Shown here one piece after another: positions 20,578 to 31,089 of a DNA stretch of 64,000 bases (positions are counted from its first letter, which is position 1; each line of letters begins with the position of its first letter). The stretch lies in the NCBI GenBank assembly GCA_021014325.1, contig CM037463.1, positions 23,224,026 through 23,288,025 of the forward strand, read 5' to 3'. The translations under genes were made by a program, and so were the position numbers. The stretch is from Plazaster borealis. Its lineage: Eukaryota > Echinodermata > Asteroidea > Forcipulatida > Labidiasteridae. The notes under the pieces are model-generated. The model saw nothing but the letters and a program-made list of their open reading frames with translations. It was not told the origin of the DNA and made no database searches.

Positions 20578-20948
20578 TTAAAGGCATCGTACACGTTTGG
20601 CAATTACTCAAATATTAGCATAAAAACTGACTTGGTAACGAGCAACAGAGAGCTGTTGATAGTATAAAACATTGTGAGAAACGACTCCCTCTGAAGTAAC
20701 GAAGTTTTTGAGAAAGAGGTAATTTCTCACTAAAATAATAAAAACTTCTTGCAAGAAGTTTTTATTATTCTATCTGAAAGCACACAAATTTGTACAACAA
20801 GGGTGTTTTTTCTTTCATCTCTTTCTTGCAACTTCGATGACCAATTGAGTCCAAATTTTCACAGGCTTGTTATTTTATGCATATGTTGGGATACACCAAG
20901 TGAGAACACTGGTCTTTGACAATTTCCAAACGTGTTCAGTGCCTTTAA
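20578..20948 (-). mobile_element. Family-A TTAA MITE, copy A3
   Basis: TTAAAGGCATCGTACACG at the left and CGTGTTCAGTGCCTTTAA at the right, with ACTTCTTGCAAGAAGT in the centre. Confidence 0.85.
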
Positions 20949-21676
20949 AACAGTTTGGTGAAATTGTGACAGAATTAAGTTTATTTGTAAAAGGAAGTGA
21001 CATCATCTGGGTGAATGCTGGGCAGTATTTAATCGCAAAGTTTTCCTGAATTTATTGACGGTAATCTTATTTATGTAGGGGAGGTAATGAAGCGAGACCG
21101 TGTTTGAAGTCATTTTTATTGGGTTTTGTTTTATTTTATTGTGAAACAAAATGGTGTTTCTTGTTTTAGGGCTATGGACGATTTTGGTTTGCTCTTTGTT
21201 GATACTACCAACAGATGGGAATGGAATAACTAAATGCTCTTGACAATTTGGCAAGAAGGGGGAAGAAAATGACATGGAAATTCAATTAAGTTTTGCCAAT
21301 TATTAGATAAAGAAACAGTGATAGAGATCTACATTTATCATCGAACCTACTACAGTATTATTAAGATATCAGCGTTTGAAGAATATACCTTTAATTAACT
21401 TCCGTTCAAATTTATTTTAACGAAAGGTTTAAAAGCATTTAATCTTTAAAACAAAAATCTGAATTTATTTTAGATACATTTTTGTTTTTTTGTACAAAAA
21501 CGTAAATTTGGTACATGTACTCAGTAACAACAACACGAATATTCTAGAAAAGATTGATGTTTTATTTCTGAAATAATTGTTAAGGGATGTTTTTTTTAAT
21601 TTCGAGTGACTGAAACGCAGCTGAATTCTGGTACGGACGGGACTCGTTGGTAGAGTTCCAATATCAAGAAACTTGG

Positions 21677-22187
21677 GGCCTTTTCGAAACATGGCTTAGG
21701 CCTGGACTCCGGCTTAGGCTCTGTCACTTGGATTGAAAACTTACGCTTTGGTGCATGGCTTGAGAACAGCCGGACTGAGCTTAAAGGAACATTACAGAAT
21801 TGTTTTTTGCTAACAAAACAGTTAAGCACTTCATATAATCCACCATATACATAAACTGACAAACCTGTAGACGTTTGAGATCGATCGGCCATCTGGGTCA
21901 CGAGAAAATAGTGAAAAACCGATTACACATTTGCATGTGTTATACAATGCATGAATAAAACGCTCATGAGCGATAAACTCCAATCGGAAATTAGTTTTAT
22001 TTATTTCTCATCAAATATGGCATTTCAGACAGAAATATTTCTAGGGATGTTTTCTACTGTCATCATCATTAGACCGTGTAAGTTTTATGTAAATCTGTGA
22101 TATTAAAGAAAATTTTAATTACCAGTTCTGTAACGTTCCTTTAAGCCAGAGCCCGCAAGCTTCATGACTTGGTTTCGAAAGGACCTT
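21677..22187. mobile_element. Inverted-repeat element interrupted by a TTAA MITE
   Basis: GGCCTTTTCGAAACATGGCT at the left pairs with GACTTGGTTTCGAAAGGACC at the right. The family-C MITE at 21781-22144 sits inside, at a TTAA. A second, uninterrupted copy with the same ends lies at 49327-49452. Confidence 0.7.
21781..22144 (+). mobile_element. Family-C TTAA MITE, copy C1
   Basis: TTAAAGGAACATTACAGAA at the left and TTCTGTAACGTTCCTTTAA at the right. Flanks GAGC and GCCA join around a single TTAA in the host element. Confidence 0.85.
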
Positions 22188-22619
22188 TGTGTTCAATTTG
22201 TTGATTTTTTTATTTATAGCAAATTAAAGGGTACAATATAAACTGTTTAAAATGAGAATATCATGCGATAAAATGAATTGTTATATCATGAAATAATGTG
22301 TGTAACGTAAATGATGATGGAAAGACAGATTATTAACTCTAAGTCTCGTATATTATTTGAATAATAAAGTGCGTATTTGAGTAATAAAGTGCGCATTTGA
22401 ACAAGAAATTGCGCAAATTATTGTGTTTTCCTCGCACGTATGGAAGTGTAGGCAGAAAACTATGGTTCGTGTTCAAATCATGTTCATTATTTGCGCAAGA
22501 CTTGCGCGGCCTCTTAGCTTTTTCTTGTTTACATTTTGATATGGACATGTACATGCGTGATAATATACTTATATAAAGAAACACAGACTGAATTATTTAT
22601 AATGTGCACAATAAATTCT

Positions 22620-22993
22620 TTAAAGGCATCGTACAGGTTTGGTAATTACTCAAAATATATATCAGCATAAAAACTGACTTGGTAACAAGCAACAGAGAGC
22701 TGTTGATAGTATAAAACATTGTGAGAAACGACTCCCTCTGAAGTAACGTAGTTTTTGAGAAAGAGGTAATTTCTCACTCAAATAATAAAAACTTCTTGCA
22801 AGAAGTTTTTATTCCTATCTGAAAGCACACAAATTTGTACAACAAGGGTGTTTTTTCTTTCATCATTTTCTTGCAACTTTGATGACCACTTGAGCTAAAA
22901 TTTTCACAGGCTTGTTATTTTATGCATATTTTGGGATACACCAAATGAGAACACTGGTCTTTGACAATTACCAAACGTGTACGATGCCTTTAT
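22620..22993 (-). mobile_element. Family-A TTAA MITE, copy A4
   Basis: TTAAAGGCATCGTACAGG at the left and CGTGTACGATGCCTTTA at the right, with the central palindrome present. Confidence 0.85.
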
Positions 22994-23124
22994 GTTGGTC
23001 AATGATCAATCATGGCTTTTGGAGTTTGGTGGCGTACGGTGGTAGTTTGTAGAGAACTTATGTGTTATGGTGTGTGCACGAACACAAAAATAACTTCATT
23101 GCGCCTGTAGCATATTTCTTTTTT

Positions 23125-23300
23125 ACACCGCAGCGAGGGGTTTTGTACTGTAATACTGCCAATTCATGTCTTGAGATGAGACTACAAGCATTTATGCCTA
23201 TAAAGGGTTGGGGTTAAGGTTTGGGTTTAGGGTTAGACGTAGTCTCCTATCTCAAGACGGAATTGACAGTGTTACAGTACAAAACCCCTCGCTGCGGTGT
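23125..23300. mobile_element. Foldback element with ~65-bp arms
   Basis: ACACCGCAGCGAGGGGTTTT is mirrored by AAAACCCCTCGCTGCGGTGT, and pairing continues inwards through GTACTGTAA and TCTTGAGAT. The short spacer contains GGGTTAAGGTTTGGGTTTAG, then GGGTTAG. Confidence 0.85.
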
Positions 23301-25150
23301 AATTAATACGCGTCCCGGATAGTCTTTATGCAGTCCCCATTGGTTGTAGAGATTGTGATCGGGGCGATGGGTATATAAGGTTGGTTGAGAAAGTGCCGAA
23401 GTTACCTTTGTAACCAGAGTATGTGACCTTTATGTTTGTTGCAGCCATCGTGGAGTTTGTTCATGTAATTGTTACGAAACTTGGGCCTGGCCGAAGGTGC
23501 GATTTCTAAAAGAAATTGTACGCATATTTCAGAGAAAACGACTTAATTCTGGTTGTGCCTTTGGTATTGTCTATTGAATTAACATTTTTTCAATATTTGC
23601 AAGTTGCCAACATTTATGATTTTGTTGCACTGGTAGCTGCCCCTGATGAGCCATTGAAGTTGAACGAGGACAGTTTTACTGAGGTTTTGTTGGATTCCCA
23701 TCCACTGTCCCCCACCAGTCACGTGGATTATGATCTGGTGTTACGGGAAGGGGGTAATGTATCATGAGCTCCGTGGTTCAGGGCTATGGCTTCAGGAGGT
23801 GAAAAGAGCCGTGTGACACACTGTAGCAGCTTCAGGACCCTGCATAAGTTGGTCATTATCCTGTAGTCGTCTGGTGCCTCTCCGTAATTTGCAGGCACCA
23901 TTGCGGTTACCTCAGCCCGTGAGGCAGACTAGTATAGATACAACACGACAAGCAAGCAAAGGGTGCACGGAAAACGATACCATTGATGACAGGGTAGAAA
24001 GTCATGCTTGAGACCAAGTGTAGTGCCAACTCAAAACGCAAATTCTGTCTCTTAACCGAAGACTGAGTGGGGTGTAGCTTACACTAACAGCTTGCAAGCC
24101 CCGTAGTGCACGTGCAGTCGTCCCATGATCATCAACCCTTTACCCGGTCCCATGCCCTCGCGGTCATACTGAGAACCGATCCGGTCTTCCACAAAGGGCT
24201 CACACCGGTTGAACGGTCTGCGCACCGGATTGGCGCGGTATTGTGTCCCTTTTCTCCACCGTCGTCGCGGTGCTGCCACCGGCCAATTTTCATGCACGAC
24301 GTGGTGGCAACAAAGCCCTCTAAATTGGACTTGACGCTGAAGTCAATCGGTGCACAAAGGCAGGCCGATACCTCCCCCATGTTAACTGTTCCCGGGGAAA
24401 TTACTTTCCATTTACTACCGTGTTCTATGCCCAATGGGCCGCAGAATTAAGATTATACAATTGCATAGTTTTAATACCGTCAAAGAACTAAACTGCACCG
24501 CCGCGATTTTTGTTCCCACTTCTTTCCTCGACCGAACTGGGTGAGACAGTGACATGGGGGTTAATGGCAACTGTAACCGCATGGGCCGTGAGAACTTGAA
24601 AATTGCCCGGGAAGGTCTGGCTAACCACACGGCAGCGTCCCTGGCCACCTTGGCTCCACCGGGGCCTGGTGATCACAGCAATCTACTCCAGGCCCTAAAC
24701 TCGTCCGTCAACTAAAAAAATGAGAGCGAGGGACCAGCGATTTGAAATTGCGCAAATGGCTTCAAGCAGTGTTGTTAGAGATTAAATGATTCTGTAATCG
24801 AGGTGGGGAAAAAAGAGAGAGGAACCCACGAACCCACGAATAAGTTTATTCAAAATCAAGGCAGCTGCGTTTAAGACATTCGTGATATTGCACATCTTAA
24901 GTCTGACCTTTTGAACCTACTTTTTTGTAATTTCTTTCTTTCTCATGTAAATTGAAGTTGGCGATCGCAGTTGATTAGTTCAATACGTCATCGTCTCCAG
25001 AGAGACTGATAGGTCGATAAACCTGCTGAGGAGCTTACCCCCCCCCCCCCCCCCAGTCGTGGAATAACCAACATGTGACGTTAGCTTCAACTAATGAAAA
25101 TGATCGTTTAATCATGAGAAACAAACCATGCCAAACTGACATCGAAATCG
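23301..25150. other. No recognised gene; GC-richer stretch
   Basis: Unlike its AT-rich surroundings, 24.1-24.7 kb is GC-rich with many CpG. Short frames exist on both strands, but none matches a family I know and none is supported by splice signals. GGTATATAAGG at about 23370 is TATA-like. An 18-C run lies at 25037-25054. An old retroelement or an unannotated promoter region are both possible. Confidence 0.4.
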
Positions 25151-25169
25151 GGTCAGTGTGACACTGCAC

Positions 25170-25905
25170 CAGGGTCAATCTAACCCAAAAATGGGTCAAA
25201 TATTAAGACCCAACTCATTGCTTGTGGTGTTTGGACTTATCTTTGAAAACCAGGGTCAATCTAATCCAAACATGGGTCAAATATTAAGACCCAACTCATT
25301 GCTTGTGATGTTTGGACTGATCTTTGAAAACCAGGGTTAATCTAATCCAAACATGGGTCAAATATTAAGACCCAACTCATTGCTTGTGATGTTTGGACTG
25401 ATCTTTGAAAACCAGGGTCAATCTAATCCAAACATGGGTCAAATATTAAGGCCCGAGTCATTGCTTGTGATGTTTGGACTGATCTTTGAAAACCAGGGTT
25501 AATCTAATCCAAACATGGGTCAAATATTAAGACCCAACTCCTTGCTTGTGATGTTTGGACTGATCTTTGAAAACCAGGGTCAATCTAATCCAAACATGGG
25601 TCAAATATTAAGGCCCGAGTCATTGCTTGTGACGTTTGGACTTATCTTTGAAAACCAGGGTCAACCTAATCCAAATATGGGTCAAATATTAAACCCAACT
25701 CATTGCTTGTGGTGTTTGGACTGATCTTTGAAAACCAGGGTTAATCTAATCCAAACATGGGTCAAAAATTAAGGCCCGATTCATTGCTTGTGATGTTTTG
25801 ACTGATCTTTGAAAACCAGGGTCAATCTAATCCAAACATGGGTCAAATATTAAGACCCAACTCATTGCAAACCAGAGTGTGTTTTGGACTGATCTTTGAA
25901 AACTC
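25170..25905. repeat. 81-bp tandem repeat, about nine copies
   Basis: The unit begins CAGGGTCAATCTAATCCAAA. For example it starts at 25251 and again at 25332 (period 81). Since 81 is three times 27, a 27-residue repeat (MGQILRPNSLLVMFGLIFEN, then QGQSNPN) appears; stop codons and missing splice context argue against a gene. Confidence 0.9.
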
Positions 25906-27500
25906 GACCTTATCATGTTTGTGTTATCATCAGAAGAGTTTTTAAATGCCAAATAATAGGCATTGCAAATGCTCCCTGGCGGAAACATTTTGAATCTGAA
26001 CAAAAACCAAACCATTTTTGAGAATAATGACAGGTTCTGGTCCCAACAAGCCGGATCGAAACAAGGTCGCCGCACAGTGTGGAAGAACTCGTTCTGAAGA
26101 ATAAGTTGCGTTTGACACGGTGGTTATATGTTACTTGGACAGCAGAAGATGTTCTTAAAACGAGATGAAGGATTGGATATTGGAAATGTTTCCCTCCGTT
26201 AAACCCCACCCATGTTCATCCATGTGTAAGTCCCACCCATACCACTCCCTCTATAAACCTCGCCCCTACCCCACCCTCTATCCAATGGGGTTTTCTGGCT
26301 AAGAGCGTTAGCATACGAGGTCACAATAAAGAAGCGTCAATTTCGTTCTCTTATTAGTGTTTAGTGGATCATATTCTCAACCTTAAACTGACTCCTGTTT
26401 GCCACCAGGCCCGATATGTAGGTCACGACACATACTGGGGGCACAAACAAGTCCAGGTACTTAATTAATTGTCCCCTGCGGAGAAATCAGAAATATGTCT
26501 TTAATGAAGAGATCCATGTATCGCATAATCACCGTTGATATAATGACGAGGATGTTTCTGGTGTAACCTTATCCGGCGATTTTGCGTTTTATACGGCGAG
26601 GCTCGGCCCTCTGGAGCGGACACATACACGGTGTTTTTCCATCATAGGGCAATGCAGGACTGAACCAACTCACAACAGAAGCCCTAGTTCCAAATATTGG
26701 ATCAATTTAAAGATCTTTTAAAGCCCGGTGCAATGTGTGATATGTTTCCTTCGTGACGGATTAATATCGGTTGCCTACACCCGGCTTGAAGTGTCACCAG
26801 GCTCATTTTACAAGGGCCCGCGGATGTCCATGAACGACGCCTTTAGTTCAGCACAAACTGCTATCTCTTCATGTTGCAAAAAACGTTATCTGAAACGCTC
26901 CGACGCAATTATAGAACAAGAGGCCGGTTTTACTGATGCGATGCTCCAGTTTAATGAAGCTAATGAAATGGAAGAAGAGTTTTCGTTCTATAATCATCTC
27001 TAATTGCATTTTTAACGATTTCACTGTTTAATCACGCATTAAATCAACTTTTTTTTCTTTGCCTATAGTTTAAAAATGGAAACAAAATGGCCCGGAAAGA
27101 TGAAACTTTAATAGCCTCATGAAAACTGATGAGCCCAGTTTTTTTCTCGTTTGTTCTGCATGCGTGAGTCAAACGTAAGCACCTTCTGATTGGTCCATCG
27201 AGTCATGGTCCCGCCCCTTTTTTCTCTTTGTGGCCGTAGTTACTGGAATACTGGAACATTCCTAAATAATGGATATTATACTTGGGAAAACTCTGGCCCT
27301 GAATATTTGTTTAAATCAATCCATGCATTAACAGGCCGTGCGTGGTTAAACAGAAGAGATATATTATCTAAGTTCTTTTTGAGCTCGGTTTGAAATAAAA
27401 GGAAAATTAGCACACACAAAATCCAAACTTACCAGAAGTAAAAGCTTCAAAACTGCCCAACGGAGGAGGTAGAAAATACTGTAAACAATATCAAGTAAAT
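25906..27500. other. Single-copy non-coding stretch with possible promoter motifs
   Basis: No recognised gene. ATCCAATGGGG at about 26280, and CTGATTGGTCC with CCCGCCCC at 27188-27222, resemble CCAAT and GC boxes. A 91-codon frame at 26728-27003 is unrecognised. Confidence 0.35.
27188..27222. promoter_or_regulatory. CCAAT-box plus GC-box cluster
   Basis: GATTGGTCC (inverted CCAAT, NF-Y type) lies ~20 bp from GTCCCGCCCC (Sp1 type). GGAACATTCC (TEAD-like) follows at about 27253. These are motif matches only; no transcript is known. Confidence 0.25.
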
Positions 27501-27529
27501 GGTACATTGGGGTGTTCCATGCACAATTT

Positions 27530-27790
27530 TGTTTTTGTTTTTTGTTTGTTTGTTTATCTGTTTGTCTTTTTTGGGGGGTTTGTTTGTTTGTTGGAGTGTT
27601 GGGGGTGTTTGTTTGTTCGTTTGTTTCGGGTGTTTGTTTGTTTGTTTGTTTGTTTGTTTGTTTGTTTTGGGGGGTTGTCGGGTTGTTTGTTTGTTGGGGT
27701 GTTTGTTTGTTTGTTTGTTTGTTTGTTTCTTTTCTTTTCTTTTTTCCTTTTTTTTTTGGGGGGGGGGTGGTTTGTTGGGATGGTTTTTTT
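27530..27790. repeat. TTTG microsatellite and T/G-rich tract
   Basis: Long runs of GTTTGTTTG broken by G-runs, ending in CTTTTCTTTT and GGGGGGGG. Open frames on both strands here are low-complexity artefacts. Confidence 0.95.
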
Positions 27791-28166
27791 TTTCAAGCAC
27801 AAAGGGGGGAACTTCATAAAATAAAACCCGTCTGGTTATACACAACCCGAGGCCCCTACCGTAACATTTTTTCTGTTTTCTTTTTTTCCAAATTATACAG
27901 CGTGTATCTTTTTATTTTGTAAAAGAAAACATAGCTTCAGACAAAATCTCTTGCCCAGGGACCTAACAGCTTTGATATTCGGTTTCTAATAGGCCTTGTC
28001 TATTAATAACAAATCTGTCAGTTCAAATTTCTTTCCACTCTAGTACACAATCATCGTACTACATGATGAAAAAATGCGCCATTTAATCTACCTGCAAATC
28101 TCTCTACTTCATCATGTTGACCATTCGTCGTACTATAATTCCACCCTTCATGTTTAATTGCTCCAC

Positions 28167-28556
28167 TTAAAGGCAGGGTATACCTTTGGTAATTGTCAAA
28201 GACCAGTGTCCACACCTTGTTTGCCCCCAACATATGCATAAAATAAACCTTTGAAAATTTGGGCTCAATAAATGGTCATCGAAGTTGCAAGAAATTAATG
28301 AAAGAAAAAACACCCTCGTTGCCTAGAATTGTGTGTTTTCAGATGCCTGAGAAAGGCTTCTTGTCTGAGATCCTTTCTCAGATTAAAATGTTTTGATGAA
28401 AAATTACCTCTTTCTCTAAAACTGCATTACTGCAAAGGGTACGTGTCGTTCCAAACAACGTTTTAAAATATCAACAGCCCTCCAGTGCTCTTTACCAAGT
28501 AATTTTTTATGAGCATTATTTTTTGGAGCAAAACCAAAGGTATACCGTCCCTTTAA
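28167..28556 (+). mobile_element. TTAA MITE, variant of family A
   Basis: TTAAAGGCAGGGTATACC at the left and GGTATACCGTCCCTTTAA at the right. The body resembles A (TTGTCAAAGACCAGTGT), but the centre reads GAGATCCTTTCTCAGAT. Confidence 0.8.
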
Positions 28557-28647
28557 ACAAGTACCGGGTTAATCGTTGACCTTCCGGTGAGTGTGCTTGA
28601 CCTCTTCTTGGTCATTATGACCTTAAGACCTGCTCAGAATGATGACC

Positions 28648-28970
28648 AGGGCCCAAATTCACAGAGCTGCTTGAGCAGCAAACATTGCTTATACATTTAC
28701 TGCTAAGCGAAAAGAAGCAGGATACTAATACCAGTCATAAACGGTAAATGTCGAATGCTATTTTTGGCTGGTAACCTTATTGTTGTAAATGTTATTATGC
28801 TTAGCTATACTTTTTGTAACCAACGTTCTTTTCAGAACAAACACTACTCAAAAGAGATATTCACATGGTGTTACCACAACCCAGTCTCTTAGTTATACCT
28901 CCACCATGCAAAGTTTCAAATCCTATACTTATACTTTTTGTGCTTAAGCAGCTCTATGAAGTTAGGCCCA
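28648..28970. mobile_element. Family-D MITE, copy 3, interrupted
   Basis: GGGCCCAAATTCACAGAGCT at the left and AGCTCTATGAAGTTAGGCCC at the right. A 113-bp unit (28817-28929) is inserted, flanked by a direct repeat TATACTTTTTG. Confidence 0.8.
28817..28929 (+). mobile_element. Family-G retroposed unit, copy 2, with 11-bp target duplication
   Basis: TATACTTTTTG occurs at 28806-28816 and 28930-28940, on each side of this 113-bp insert in a family-D element. It begins with the hairpin GTTCT-TTTC-AGAAC (28825-28838) and shares CTCAAAAGAGATATTCACAT with 17394-17560. No A-tail is visible. Confidence 0.65.
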
Positions 28971-28981
28971 TGATCTTAGAG

Positions 28982-29530
28982 TTAAAGGCATCGTACACGT
29001 TTGGTAATTGTCAAAGACCAGGGCCCAATTTCATAGAGCTGCTTAAGCAGAAAATATTGCTTAACAATTCTTGCTAAGCAGAAATGAGCAGGATACCAGT
29101 CACAAATTGTACATGTGACATCCTTGTTTGGCTGGTAACCTTATTCTGGTAAGCAAAATTTTGTTGTGCTTAGCTACTTTTTGTGCAGCTCTATGAAATT
29201 GGGCCCAGTGTTCTCACTTGGTGTATCCCAACATATGCATCAAATAACAAACCTGTGAAAATTTGGGCTCAACTGGTCATCGAAGTTGCAAGAAACTGAT
29301 GAAAGAAATACACCCTTGTTGTACAAATTTGTGTGCTTTCAGTTAGGAATTGCAAGAAGTTTTCATTATTTTAGTGAGAAATTACCTCTTTCTCAAAAAC
29401 TACGTTACTTCAGAGGGAGTCGTTTCTCACAATGTTTTATACTATCAACAGCTCTCTGTTGCTCGTTACCAAGTCACTTTATGCTAATATATATTTTGAG
29501 TAATTACCAAACGTGTACGATGCCTTTTAA
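28982..29530 (+). mobile_element. Family-A TTAA MITE, copy A5, interrupted by family D
   Basis: Left end TTAAAGGCATCGTACACG, right end CGTGTACGATGCCTTTTAA. The body is split at GACCAG/CAGTGTTC by the family-D element at 29021-29206. Confidence 0.85.
29021..29206. mobile_element. Family-D MITE, copy 4, nested in A5
   Basis: GGCCCAATTTCATAGAGCTG at the left and CAGCTCTATGAAATTGGGCC at the right. CAG on both sides is the best reading of a 3-bp target duplication. Confidence 0.85.
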
Positions 29531-29559
29531 AACAATGACACAAAATTGGATCTGGTCGT

Positions 29560-31080
29560 AGATTTTCTTTTTAAACTCTGAACATGGGTTACCTTAAAGG
29601 CGCCCGGTCAACTTGACCCCGATAAAGAAGGGTCAAGCGAAGGTCTAAAGGAAGATCAAACCTCTTTCCCTGTCTCTCTTGGCCGCTAAGGACGGGGATT
29701 CATACCTCTCAGTGAAGTCTACGGACTTTATACGCAGAAATGTTTTATAGAATTTAGTGAGTTACAAAAGAAACCTGCGTGTCAAAAGGTGTTAATTTGA
29801 GGGGAGGTAAGGGGTCATGACAAAATAGCAATTGTAAGTCTCTTCATAAATTAAATAAAATGTTTGTGATATTTCACCTATCTGGATCAAAGTGTTTAAA
29901 TGTTTTCATTCTGTGCAATAATAACGGAGAGACGAAGAAGCCAGTCCTAACACTAACAGATTACGAATACAACATAGTATGCCGTATAATGCTATTTGGT
30001 TTGTATAAACAAGATCCCAAACAGTAAGTCAACAGTGCTTCATCTTACTGCATTGAATGACACACTGCCAAAGTCACGGTCGAGATGCGGGCGTGTTTGT
30101 GTACACGTCCACTGATGTTTGCTCTTGTAATAATTAGCCTAATTGTCACAACCAATACCCACAACACCTGGCTCTAAACTAGGCCGTACTCTTAATAACT
30201 AAATCTAATGTCAATATAGGCACATTTACCGATGCTTGGTTAGAAAATCCCAAATCAAACTTGGCTTGTTTTTATTATTTTTTCTCCAGTCAATCATGAC
30301 ATTTCTCTGTAACAGACCATGGCACATTTATAAATTGTACTAGTGCTAGAGCTATGTGACTGGGTAATTAGCGGTAGTGTGAATCAAATAAAGCGAATCA
30401 ATCGTTGGAAATTAAAACTAACAAATTGTCAGCAGAATATTGAGCGGATGTGAAATACTGTGGACGCCGGGTATACACTATGAGATCTTAACACGTTTTA
30501 TGCATGAATCCCTGATGCAGTTTTGACTTGTATATCTCACGCAACTGCCGTATAGAAGTCACGGCAGCTGAGCAATTTGCATTGTTGACTTAATTAGAGT
30601 ATACATAAGGAAAGCTTGATCGAGCAAACAAGATTCCAACATGACAACGGTAGGACGCTGTTGAGTTTTCTATTCGGTAGCTTGGCACTCCAAACCAACC
30701 TGTCTAAATAACTCATCAATCCTTTCTCTGCTGAATTCGGGCCGCCACAAACCATAAGTTCACAGCGGTATTATCATCACCAGGTTACATCGGGTTGAGT
30801 CTTTTGTCAGAGCTACCTCCCTTTTATATTGATTGCAGGATTATATATTTGATATCACTAAACAAGATTTATGACAGAGGTTTACTGAAGTGAATGGAAC
30901 TAAAACCTTATAAAGGAGTCGAACTCTGTTCAAAGAAACTCTTCTTTCTGTTGAGTTGGTTGAACTTATCCTAACTGTTTAGGTTCCAAAACAGTTAACA
31001 TTTTTTACGGTTGTGTTTCACTATAATGGTCACTCCAAAGCTTCGCTGTTTCTTGAATAGCTTGTGTACTGACCTCATGG
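29560..31080. other. Single-copy non-coding stretch, possible regulatory DNA
   Basis: No coding frame and no repeat recognised. ATTTGCAT (30575-30582, octamer), an overlapping CATTGTT (SOX-type) and TAATTA (30591-30596) cluster beside GGCAGCTG (E-box). Confidence 0.3.
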
Positions 31081-31089
31081 GCTTTTCTG

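Noticed and set aside
23516..23767. 83-residue plus-strand frame ending VLREGGNVS
   Set aside because: Vaguely like a retroelement C-terminus, but no motif could be named.
26728..27003. 91-residue plus-strand frame
   Set aside because: No family recognised, no splice signals, and length compatible with chance.
27447..27922. Frames of Phe/Val/Cys/Leu (plus strand) and Thr/Lys/Asn/Gln (minus strand)
   Set aside because: TTTG microsatellite artefacts.
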